DNA from: Plazaster borealis
Taxonomy: Eukaryota > Echinodermata > Asteroidea > Forcipulatida > Labidiasteridae
Assembly (NCBI GenBank): GCA_021014325.1
Contig: CM037464.1
Span: 1,891,127-1,955,126, forward strand
Direction: 5' to 3'
DNA: 64,000 bases
Shown here: piece by piece, positions 1 through 10,204 of the stretch
How positions within the stretch are numbered: position 1 is the first letter of the stretch
Layout: every line of letters starts with the position of its first letter
Translations under genes and position numbers: made by a program
Notes under the pieces: model-generated
The model's database searches: none
What the model was told of the DNA's origin: nothing
The model's input: only the letters and a program-made list of their open reading frames with translations

Positions 1-90
1 TTAACCAGGTTCCGGTTCAACCTGACCTAGATTTGGGTCAGGCCCCCTCGGATCCGGAATCCGGGTCAATTCTGACCCGGGAGCTTTTAA
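1..90. repeat. GACCCGG-rich dispersed repeat, partial
   Basis: Contains the palindromic word GGATCCGGAATCCGGGTCA next to GGGTCAGGCC. The same words recur at 3145-3215, 3640-3745 and 59040-59265. The copy runs off the left edge of the window. Confidence 0.6.
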
Positions 91-1266
91 AGTGTCGTGC
101 CCTGCTAAATATAAACTGGGCTTAAATGGCAAAAAGGTATTCGAATATTTAACATCCTGCCATTAACATTAAAATTTCATTCATTTTTCATGTGTTCCTC
201 ATCATTCATCCTTTCATTAAAAATGAAAATCATTCTCGTTGATATTTTTTTTTAAAATTATGAACGCGACCTCCAACGATGGTTTGATACTTCTTGTTGG
301 ACTTTTCCATTAACGTATTAAGAGGATTTAAACTTCCGTGAAATCGGCGCCGAGTTGTCGGTCATTGAAATTATTTCCTTCTTCTTAGATTTGTATTCCT
401 TTCTTATTTTATCGGTGCGTGCATTCCTGGCTATTGGTGTAACCTCCCGAGAGATTAAAATTTGGTTCTAATGCAGCTCAGAAAACCAAAAGTCGGCACT
501 TGTCGTAAACCTCTCCCACAACCCCCCCCCCCCAAAAAAAAAAAACCAAAAAAAAAAAAACCCACAAAAAACCCAAAAACCAACCCAACAACAACGGAAA
601 GAAAAGAAAAAAAACACGCATTGAAACAAACAAAATAATATATAAAATACGTGCTTAATTTTTCTTTTAAATAAAACTAACACTTTTACACCAATAGAGC
701 AGATTTGCCCATCCCACCTGACAGATGTGGTTCTAATCCTTCAAAATGTCCTTGTGTTTTCATTCAACCAAGGGAAAGATTGTGAACAAAATTATTAATA
801 AAGAACCCGGACAAAATGTTGTTGATGTTTTAACCTTCTAGTTCCTGCACCGCCCCAGTTTGATGAAAGGATGTTTAGTTTTCAAGACTCTTGCAGTAAG
901 TTACTACAATAATTTGATTTGTTTTAGATTGAAGTTATTCTGATAGAATACAGCAAGAACATGGCAAAAATACATACACAGTATCAGGAGGTTAATTATA
1001 ACAAAAGGAAAACAAAGAAAGAAAAACTGCACCAAATTATCCCCAAAAGCCAATAACTTAGACTTATTTCCATTGGGGGGTCCTTACAGAAAAACATCAG
1101 AATCGTCGTTCAAATTTCAAAAGATAGGCCTACCCAAGGCTTACCACTTACAATTTTCGTCCTTTTCGTTAATATTTGTCATTGAATAACAAATTATTTC
1201 AAGTTTAGACGTAATAAGTCCCTAGGGAACAATAAGTGCCTGTAGTTAACGGCTAGCGGTAATTTG
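91..1266. other. No gene seen
   Basis: AT-rich sequence with no recognisable exon. It includes a low-complexity C9 then A-rich tract at about 522-570, whose minus-strand reading frame is an artefact of the homopolymers. Confidence 0.6.
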
Positions 1267-2100
1267 TATGGCAATTAGTTTTCATTTAACATGAACACAA
1301 TAGTTTTTGAAGGTTTTTATTTACCTGGCATCAAATGCCCGTACTGATTGTTTGCTAAGGCAGTGGTTTTGGACGATATCATCATGATGTAAAGTACAGT
1401 GATGTTGGTAAGAGCTATTACACTTTTCCATCATCATTAGCGTTAACATTTTTACAAGTTAACTGTGACGGGGGAAATTATTAACGATGGCGATTTTTCA
1501 TCAAGTTTAAATGAGCACAGTGGTTTTTGAAGGCTTTTTAATTACCTGGCATCAAATGCTCATACTGATTCATTGCTAAGGCAATAATTTTGGACAGAAT
1601 CATGATGAAAGAAAAGTACTGTTTATTAAAGGCATGGACACTATTGGTAATTACTCAAAATAATTATTAGCATAAAACCTTACTTGGTAACGAGTAATGG
1701 GGAGCTGTTGATAGTATAAAATATTGTGAGAAACGGCTCCCTCTGAAGAAACGTAGTTTTCGAGAAAGAAGTAATTTTCCGCGAATTTGATTTCGAGACC
1801 TCAGATTTTGAGGTCTCGAAATCAAGCATCTGAAAGCACACAATTTCGTGTGACAAGGGTGTTTTTTCTTTCATTATTATCTCGCAACTTCGACGACCAA
1901 TTGAGCTCAAATTTTCACAAGTTTATTATTTTATGCATATGTTGAGATACACTAAGTGAGAAGACTGGTCTTTGACAATTACCAATAGTGTCCAGTGTCT
2001 TTAAACGAGCATCGGTGTTGGTAAGAGCTACAGAATGCCATCATCATTAGCGTTAACATGTTAACAAGTCAACTTTGAAAGGGTGAAATTATTAATAATT
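1267..2100. repeat. Tandem duplication of about 240 bp, second copy interrupted
   Basis: Copy 1 (about 1267-1500) and copy 2 (about 1500-1625 plus 2005-2100) share TTACCTGGCATCAAATGC, then GTTGGTAAGAGCTA, then CCATCATCATTAGCGTTAAC in the same order. Copy 2 is split by the TTAA-bounded element at 1626-2004. Confidence 0.75.
1626..2004 (-). mobile_element. TTAA-bounded MITE, family A (about 380 bp)
   Basis: Bounded by TTAA at both ends. The termini are inverted repeats (GGACACTATTGGTAATT at the left, its complement at the right). The interior matches the copies at 3231, 5964, 46703 and 53065 in reverse orientation. The insertion splits a tandem duplication, so its borders are well defined. TTAA targets are typical of piggyBac-superfamily elements; no transposase is encoded. 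Confidence 0.8.
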
Positions 2101-2104
2101 TATA

Positions 2105-3140
2105 TAAACGATAGCCATTGACTTGACCGACGCGATCCAATGACTATCAAGTTTTATTTTGATGTTACGTTTTTTTTTATTTTTACAAACACAAGTTGGT
2201 GAGTGTTTCATCCTACCGCATGTTATGGTGTATCGCTTTGGGCGGCTGGGCGGTCCAGTGGCTAAAAGGTTGCCACCATGGCTTCGGGATCCGTCTACCT
2301 GATTGAAGAAAAGCGCGCGTTTCTCAATGACTGGCTGAGCCTCAAGCCCGCAAGCCCTCGCCATTGTTTCGAAAACGGCCTATTATGTAGTTACCCCTGG
2401 CCTTAAGGTTTGTTTTATTATTGTCCCAACTCTCCTTACGGTAGAAGAGATGCAGTTGGGCCCAGAAATAGAGAGGGGTGGATCGTTTGCGGTCATGGTA
2501 TGCCCTACTTTCTTGCAGTCTTCATTATGGTTTCAAAAAATTCACACCTATGGTCAAGTCGTCACCTATTCACGATCCCAGACTTGATAATAAACCTCCA
2601 GATTTATGTTACACACCTCCTTCACAACGCACTCACGTCCTCTAAAATGATCTTATCTCTTTTAACTTACGTCAAGAAAATCAAAGCTCTTCCCTTGATT
2701 TATTTTAAGCAACTATTGTATCAAGACTGAAGTAGCCTTTTTACATGGCTTAATTTCTTAAAAGCGAGGTAAGTCTTATCACGCAAGGGTAGAAGTATCA
2801 ACGGTGGACAAATGTCAGGGGTGTCTTTGTTTGAGCCGCGGTTATGTTTGTCAAGGAGGGAAGACGAATACAACACGATCGGTTCAAAATGCAACTCAAC
2901 AAAAATTGGCTTTTGAAATACCCGGGTTGTATTTTTTTCCCCTCTGTTCTTTTGTTTTCTTTTCGTGGCGATCTGGGCATGCGGGGGTGTTTCCAGATAC
3001 TGCTTTGAAGCAGAATGCTACCCTTTCCTCTGTTCTTTTGTTTTCGTGGTGATCTGGGCAAGCGGGAGTGGATCCAGATATACTGCCTTGAAGAATTGGA
3101 TCAAATGCATTATTTTTTGCTAAGGGGAAGTGGGGTGCAC
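2105..3140. other. No firm gene; short direct repeat and a mini-ORF
   Basis: A 42-codon plus-strand reading frame with the optimal context GCCACCATGG begins at 2278 and stops at 2404-2406; coding status is unknown. Two imperfect direct copies of about 65 bp (around 2944-3010 and 3030-3092) share CTCTGTTCTTTTGTTTTC and GATCTGGGCA. No family is recognised. Confidence 0.4.
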
Positions 3141-3144
3141 TCTA

Positions 3145-3745
3145 AAATCTCCCAGGTCAGAATTGGTCCGGATTCCGTGGGTCCCAGGGGGGCCTGACCT
3201 GTTTCTGGGCCAGGCTGACGTGGAAAGTAATTAAAGGCATCGTACAAGTTTGGTAATTGTCAAAGACCAGTGTTCTCATTTGGTGTATCCCAACATATGC
3301 ATAAAATAACAAGCCTGTGAAAACTTGGGCTCAATTGGTCATCAAAGTTGCAAGAAAATGATGAAAGAAAAAACACCCTTGTTGTACAAATTTGTGTGCT
3401 TTCAGATAGGAATAAAAGGCTTCTAGCTAGAAGTCTTTTATTATTTTAGTGAGAAATTACCTCTTTCTCAAAAACTACGTTACTTCAGAGGGAGTCGTTT
3501 CTCACAATGTTTTATACTATCAACAGCTCTCTGTTGCTCGTTACCAAGTCAGTTTTTATGCTAATATATATTTTGAATAAATACCAAACGTGTATGATAC
3601 CTTTAAAAAATTTCGGGTTTTTTTTACTCGGATTCTCCGTCCGTCTGACCAATTTCTGGTTCATTTTGACACGGATTCCGGATCATACTGACCCAGAAAT
3701 GGGTCAGGCCCCACGGGACCCGGATCCGGATTAATTCTTACCCAG
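3145..3745. repeat. GACCCGG-rich dispersed repeat split by a TTAA element
   Basis: Words such as GGTCAGGCC, GATTCCGG and GACCCGG occur at 3145-3215 and again at 3640-3745. They flank the family A element at 3231-3606. The simplest reading is one older repeat interrupted by the insertion, but two adjacent copies are also possible. Confidence 0.5.
3231..3606 (+). mobile_element. TTAA-bounded MITE, family A
   Basis: Starts TTAAAGGCATCGTACAAG and ends GTATGATACCTTTAA, with TTAA at both ends. The interior (CAAAGACCAGTGTTCTCATT and GCTCAATTGGTCATC) is nearly identical to 5964-6349 and 46703-47074. Confidence 0.8.
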
Positions 3746-4975
3746 AGTTTGTAGAGTGTGGTGGTGCTGGTGGGCGAGGGGAGGGGGATGCGCTGGGCTA
3801 TTGGTGATCTGCAAGGCAGGGTTTCTGGTTGTAAAACACAGATATTTGCTGACAAAAACAATCCTACTATTTTATTTTTAGCCGAAACGGGTTACCTGAC
3901 TATATCACATTATCATGACATTTATGTAGTATTCTACTGGTTCCGTCAAAATGTTCAGCTCATCAAATAATTTGTCAATCAGGTTTTTTTTATTGTTATA
4001 TTTGTGTCATATCTAGGGATTTTCCAATTTCACAGTCAAATTAACTCCTGATGGGCCTATGGGGAAATTGGATTAGATGTAGAGGGGAACAAACTTGAGC
4101 AAACACCATTTTTATTTTTTGATGGATTTTTTCAAACATAATTCTGTTATGTTTCTGCAAGGGAGCTCTAATGCTATCAAAAAGCAGCTCAGCACAAAAC
4201 TATGAATGTTTTCAAGAATAAGAATACCAACCAAAATACCATCATATCACATGTACAAATTGTGACTGTTTTCGCAGCTCTATCAAATTGTGACCTGTAC
4301 TTTGCCTCGAAATCCCTCGCCTCCCACTCGTCTGATTTAATTAAGATTTTTTTTTTTAAGATAACCATCCCACAGAAACAAAAATTCAAATAGGCTACAA
4401 AATAAAAATAAACTGGATTTCATCCGGTCGCCACACAGTAATTTAATTTTAACAGCGGGAGCAGCGACGTTTTTTTGTTTTGTTTAATGAATTCTAGATT
4501 GCGGCTTACTCCCCATCGCGATTGTAGATTAACATCGACCTTAACAGTTGTTTCCCCTTTGTATGTTTTGTATGGAGTGATGTTATATTTCTCATATTCT
4601 TTTGTGATGAAAACATCAGAGAGGCCCGGCAAATAGGTTATCTACGAAGACGCAGTTGAAATGGCGAAAGAGCCCCTCAATGCAGAACGCGAATTGGCGC
4701 AAATTGTTTATTTAATTGCGAGTTGTGGTACTGATACAGTCGGTCTATGTGCGCTGTTGCGAACTGGTTACTTCACAAGTTAATCACTTACGCCCGGGTT
4801 GTACTGGTGTTTTTCATTTTCGTTTTTGTTGTTGTAAAATTTCAATGTACACATAATGTTTTTGGGGCTATAGTAAGAAACTGTCAGAAACAAAATGTCC
4901 CTCGTGCTGCCGAAGTGTGAATTTCCTATTGCAGACATTTATAGTTGGTTGCTTTCAAGTTGCCTGTTCAAACCA
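3746..4975. other. No gene seen
   Basis: Mixed AT-rich sequence without recognisable exons or repeat structure, apart from a GGCGAGGGGAGGGGGATG purine run near 3773. Confidence 0.5.
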
Positions 4976-5168
4976 GTGCCCAATTTCATAGAGCTGCTTA
5001 AGCAGAAAATATTGCTTAAACATTTTCTGCTAAGCAGAAATGAGCAGGATACCAGTCACAAATTGTACATGTGACATGGTAGTTTGGCTGTTAACCTTAT
5101 TCTGGAAAGCAAAATTTTATTCTGCTTAGCTACTTTTTGTGCTTAAGCAGCTCTATGAAATTGGGCCC
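4976..5168 (+). mobile_element. GGGCCC-type foldback MITE, family C (about 193 bp)
   Basis: Terminal inverted repeats CCAATTTCATAGAGCTGCTT and its complement at the right end, closing in GGGCCC. The interior CAGGATACCAGTCACAA and CATGTGACATGGTAGTTTGG recur in the other copies listed in this window. No coding capacity. Confidence 0.85.
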
Positions 5169-5963
5169 TATTTGTTTGCAACGTCCATCCAGTCCGTTGT
5201 AAGCACATTATGCCGACAAGGTTTTTCCCGTAAGTTAAAAGGCTTTGTTTTGCATTTTTCTAAGATTGTTTTATCTCAGTGTGTTGTTTACAAGTCAAGG
5301 TAATGCCTGGATTAATTTAAGCCTATTTTGTTGCTGAATTAATTTGTACAATTTGGTTTCATCTATCATGGCGGTTTAACAGACCGATTTTGTACACAAA
5401 GAATGCTGGCAGAGTTTTGTCCTGCCCCATCCTAACCAAATCACTGGGCCCTGTTGATTGACACCCCTCTATGACGTATGGCGTGGTCCAGCTTAGGATA
5501 TCATGGTATTATGAGCTAACCAGCGTGTACAAAGTAGTTCAAGACAATTGAAATAATGTCGGCATGGCTGACAACGTACCTCTTTTAAGAGGGTTTTAAT
5601 TAACGTCCCGTGTGACAAGGCCCCATACCCGCCGTTGCAATTACGTACGACTGGGCTAAAAATAAACAGTAAGCGCAATTAACCTGCATTCATGTTTAAT
5701 TGGCAGTACCACCATAGTTACGTTTCTTGATCAACACGATTGCCTTTGTATCCGTTCAAGAACTGCGCCGGAAAGATACTGTTTGTACAACGTAGAGTCA
5801 CTGGGGAGCAATAATCTCGTAGCTCTTGGGAACGAGGTCGGTAAATCGGTATTATTGCAGAGGGGAATCTGCATTGCATTGTTGTATCTGTTCGTACGAT
5901 CAAACAAACTGTGCCGAAATAAACAAGTTTTTCACTCAAAAACCCGTGTCCACCCACACAGGC
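5169..5963. other. No gene seen
   Basis: No exon, RNA gene or repeat recognised in this stretch. Confidence 0.5.
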
Positions 5964-6349
5964 TTAAAGGCACTGAACACGTTTGGTAATTGTCAAAGAC
6001 CAGTGTTCTCATTTGGTGTATCCCAACATAGGCCTATGCATAAAATAACAAGCCTGTGAAAATTTGGGCTCAATTGGTCATCGAAGTTGCAAGAAAATGA
6101 TGAAAGAAAAAACACCTTGTTGTACAAATTTGTGTGCTTTCAGATAGAAATAAAAGGCTTCTTGCAAGAAGTTTTTATTATTTTAGTGAGAAGTTACCTC
6201 TTTCTCAAAAACTACGTTACTTCAGAGGGAGTCGTTTCTCACAATGTTTTATACTATCAACAGCTCTCCGTTGCTCGATACCAAGTCAGTTTTTATGCTA
6301 ATATAAAATTTATATTTTGAGTCATTACCAAACGTGTACAGTACCTTGA
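5964..6349 (+). mobile_element. TTAA-bounded MITE, family A
   Basis: Begins TTAAAGGCACTGAACACG. The right end reads GTACAGTACCTTGAA, so the right TTAA has mutated to TTGA. The interior is almost the same as the copies at 3231 and 46703. Confidence 0.8.
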
Positions 6350-6529
6350 AAGGGCCCATGGGGGGTCTTTTACACATCGGAACAATGGATCCCGCAGAGT
6401 TTGTCTTTGTTCAACTTGTATACCCCCACAGGGGAATTCTTCAGTAAAGGGAATTATAGAACAAACAATGAGAGAACAAAGGGGTGTCCTCAGTTTACAC
6501 CATTTACAAACATGTGATGGGTTTTGGGT

Positions 6530-6560
<31 letters not shown>

Positions 6561-6565
6561 TTCAT

Positions 6566-6604
<39 letters not shown>

Positions 6605-6645
6605 TATATTTATTTATTTATTTATTTATTTTTATCTATTTATTT
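6530..6645. repeat. (TTTA)n microsatellite
   Basis: About 28 uninterrupted or nearly uninterrupted TTTA units, with a few substitutions such as TTCA and TATA. Confidence 0.95.
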
Positions 6646-6908
6646 TGACGGTTTTGTGGACCCCAACAGACCGTCAAGTGTGCGCATCTCTCTGATTCTT
6701 TCCCCACCGTTCTACCAAACTTTAATATCACTAACGGGGCCGAAGGATTTCTTGCATCTGAATAACATTATAACCATTAGAATCGTCATGTTTTATCGTG
6801 AATGCGCGGGAATTTGACACGTACTCAAAATACGCACGAACTGTGGGCGCTGACGCAAGACACGTTTTTACATATAGATTCTTCGTGATTGTCACATCCC
6901 GAGCTGGT

Positions 6909-7091
6909 GGGGCCCAATTGCAAAGAGCTGCTTTATGCTGAACAAATATTGCTCGACATTTTTCCTGCTTATCGGCAAGAATGACCAGGATACCAGTCAC
7001 CGATTGTATTATGTGATAACGTGGTATCTGATAGCCTTATTCTGGTCAGCATAATATGCTTTTGCAGCAGCAGCTTTATGAAACTGGCCCT
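6909..7091 (+). mobile_element. GGGCCC-type foldback MITE, family C, diverged copy
   Basis: Begins GGGGCCCAATTGCAAAGAGC and ends with CAGCTTTATGAAACTGGCCC. The interior GACCAGGATACCAGTCACCG matches the family. It is more diverged than the others. Confidence 0.7.
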
Positions 7092-7267
7092 TAATTGGCT
7101 ATGTACTGAAGCATCAGACTTTTCTGAGCTATCACCGTTTTTATTTACTGCGTCCAAAATAGTTTAAGATTCCCATCAAGTTTTATTCAATTCTAGGTAA
7201 ATCATCAAAGTGACTGGACACATCCCGGTTTGGAAACAAAAAACACCCCCCCCCCAAAAAAACAAAA

Positions 7268-7273
7268 ACAAAA

Positions 7274-7312
<39 letters not shown>

Positions 7313-7315
7313 AAA
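7268..7315. repeat. (CAA)n microsatellite
   Basis: About 14 CAA units following a C9 and A-rich run. Confidence 0.9.
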
Positions 7316-7576
7316 CTTACATGCAAAACTGCAACCCAGCATCATTTGTCTTCACTGGAAAACACAAATAATCCCATTAAGGTATCGGCCTACCCGTCTG
7401 TCAAGATTAACAAATTAAGCTGTAATCCCATCAATGCCGTTGTCCACATCTTTTCTCATAAGATAGTCTTAGTTAGGATTACTTGATCTAATCGCATTAT
7501 TACCCAGGTGCCGAGTTCAAGGTTTATATATATATTTTGATTTTGTATCCGGTGGACTCGTCTAGAGGACAGAATT

Positions 7577-7580
7577 GTTT

Positions 7581-7634
<54 letters not shown>

Positions 7635-7635
7635 G
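7577..7635. repeat. (TTG)n microsatellite
   Basis: About 19 uninterrupted TTG units, the complement of the CAA array 260 bp upstream. The two could pair as an inverted repeat. Confidence 0.9.
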
Positions 7636-7639
7636 AGCT

Positions 7640-9666
7640 ATTTCAGTATCTTATAGACGGACGGTGTTGACGTAGAGGGCCACTATACGGGACAATGCAC
7701 CCGACCTACTTTTTCACCCGAGTAAAACTTTCTGTGTTCACATTTGGGCTTGTTTGACTTCATGAAATTGTCAATATATAATTTAGCAATCTTTTGTCTT
7801 ATAGGGGCATCAGAATAATCAATGTTTAGGGCCTAAATATTTTGATATGTTTTCGAATTTGTTTTGACCCACCCACCCATCCACCCCAAATTTCGGTTTT
7901 CAAATGTTGATAGACTTTTTTAATATACATGTACACTATCTATACACTGAATAACAATGCAATGCCTCAAATGAAGCAGATATTTTTAGTTCAATGTTCT
8001 CCCAGCTCAGGAGTTTTCAATGACTTTTCTTTGCTTCCAACTTGCAACAGAAGAAGAAAATGTTTGCCATGTCCCCATCAGGCACTGAGGTTGGCTATCG
8101 AAACGAAGTTGACAGATGACAGCACAAACATAACAAACATGAAAGACGATGTGGAAGGGGCCGCTAGGCATTTTTTAACCTTTAAAGTTTGCTTTTAATT
8201 TAATAGAAAACATAATTTCGATTTGCAGTTATTTCTTTTGACAACCCATCCACAATTTCGGAGAAAAAATATGACGTTGAGGCTGAATATAAAGGTTTTT
8301 ATTAGCAATGTAATGTCACTCATTCATAATGGTTTGGCAGTCCAGGGAAACATTCGTAATTGTTTGTCTACTCTACTGCAGAAAAGCGCCTGGAAATAAC
8401 ACCGTCGCAGAATTCGGAGCAAGACATTTAAAAAACAAAGTGCACCCTGCAGTACAATGAGTGAGAGTTGAAAATAAAGCCTTCTTCCAATCGATTTCCA
8501 ATCGTGTCGAGTTTACAATAAAGACTGCGTAAATGTCACGGGTCAAACTGGACGCACCTAATTCGGTATAGAAGGACAACTCGCAACGGTTATGTATTTA
8601 GGTTTTATTAGTTTTATGTTTTTAAAGTTTCCTGAAGACACACAGATCGAAACGTCGACATAGTGAGTCACATCGGTAAGCCATGAGCCCACACAATTCC
8701 AATGTGAGATTATTCTGGTGTACATGGTATTGACCAAGCTCATACTATACAACTTGTCTTACTCAATGTGTTTTAAAGTAATTTTGTCTAATTGCAAATA
8801 ATATCACAACAAATGGAGGTTCTTGGTGAAAAACATTGTACCATAACATTATATTTTTTCTGACAGTTCCTAAATAATCTTCAATGAGTCAGTTACACGA
8901 TGCAGTCTTTGGAGATGTGGCTTGAAATGGCATAAATGTTTCATACGGTGATGATGATCTCAATATATCCTTTCCAATTCACTGCATTTGATTTCTAAGT
9001 TTATATTTTGAACCCATCCAAGTTTTGGACTTCAAACTTTGCGTGTTTTTCTTTCCCAAGACAAAGTGGCCTGCGTGATTGAGCGAAGCATCATTCAACC
9101 CACTATAACACGTTTTAAGTTCGGCATAGGCCTTTCAGCTGATGAAACAAAGACCAGAGGCAATGTATGTAATTAATTCTCGCTACAGCGTGTCTGGCGT
9201 CGGTGGCGTCCGCAGCTTTGCTGTTTTGAGCGCTCGTTTGTTTTTGTTTCTATAAGGCCTAATATCAACAAATTATAGCTTTTAGCTCACCATCGTTGGA
9301 TAATGCTGTAATGAAGTTGTTTGGCTTCCATCGCCCGCGGTGTGTTGTTTTATTAGTGAAATAAACAATAATTTCTCTAACAAATGCTTTATTCACGAAA
9401 TAAAAAATGACATTTTGCGGTCACCGGAAGAAACATGCCATTGCGGGCGTTAAACGCGTTAAATGTCACTCTGAAAAGATCATAGAAAATTTGTTGTACT
9501 GGAATTAAGAAAATTTATGGTGTTTATTAAGTTACAAAAATACTGCTCCCACGTAATTTTTTGAATGCAGAGAAACGAATAACTGGATAAATAGCCTCTG
9601 TGTGATATTTACCACAAATTTATTACAGCTCGGTTGATCAGAAATTAAATTCTTCATATTTGCCCC
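7640..9666. other. No gene seen
   Basis: No recognisable exon or repeat family. Low GC throughout, with a locally GC-richer patch at about 9190-9240. Confidence 0.5.
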
Positions 9667-9860
9667 GGGCCCAATTTCATAGTGCTGCTTAGTGCACAAA
9701 AGGTAGCTCAGCACAACAAAATTATGCTTACCAGAAAAAGGTTACCAGCCAAACTACCGTGTCACGTGTAGAATTTGTGACTGGTATCCTGCTCATTTCT
9801 GCTAAGCAGAACATTTTTCAGCAGTATTTTCTGCTTAAACAGCTCTATAAAGTTGGGCCC
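9667..9860 (-). mobile_element. GGGCCC-type foldback MITE, family C
   Basis: Opens GGGCCCAATTTCATAGTGCT and ends AGCTCTATAAAGTTGGGCCC. The interior is in reverse orientation relative to the copy at 4976 (ACCAGAAAAAGGTTACCAGC before GGTATCCTGCTCATTTCTGC). Confidence 0.85.
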
Positions 9861-10204
9861 AGAGTCTTTCTTTGATTGACAGCTCATTACTGACGTGACC
9901 GTGAAGTTTAAATTTTTAAATTAAATCCTTGAAAAAAAAACTGCCTCGCCGCTATTACTGAGCTGTGGGCGGCAACTGAGCTTTACCTGAGACTATATTG
10001 TTGAAGGAATTACAACAGGGGGATATAACATAAGCTATACTGCCTGTGAGTCATGAGCTTTGCATTTAGGCTCCTGTCAATTGCGGGAAGGGGGGGGGGG
10101 GTATCCTGGAATGCCTCTGGGTGGGATAAATAAGGGTTTGCTAAAACTCTCATTTTAAATTGTAATTCTGTTCTAATACCAAACTTTTGTCGTTCTCCAA
10201 ATAG

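Noticed and set aside
6468..6817. Frames encoding (YLFI)n-like peptides
   Set aside because: They come from the (TTTA)n microsatellite.
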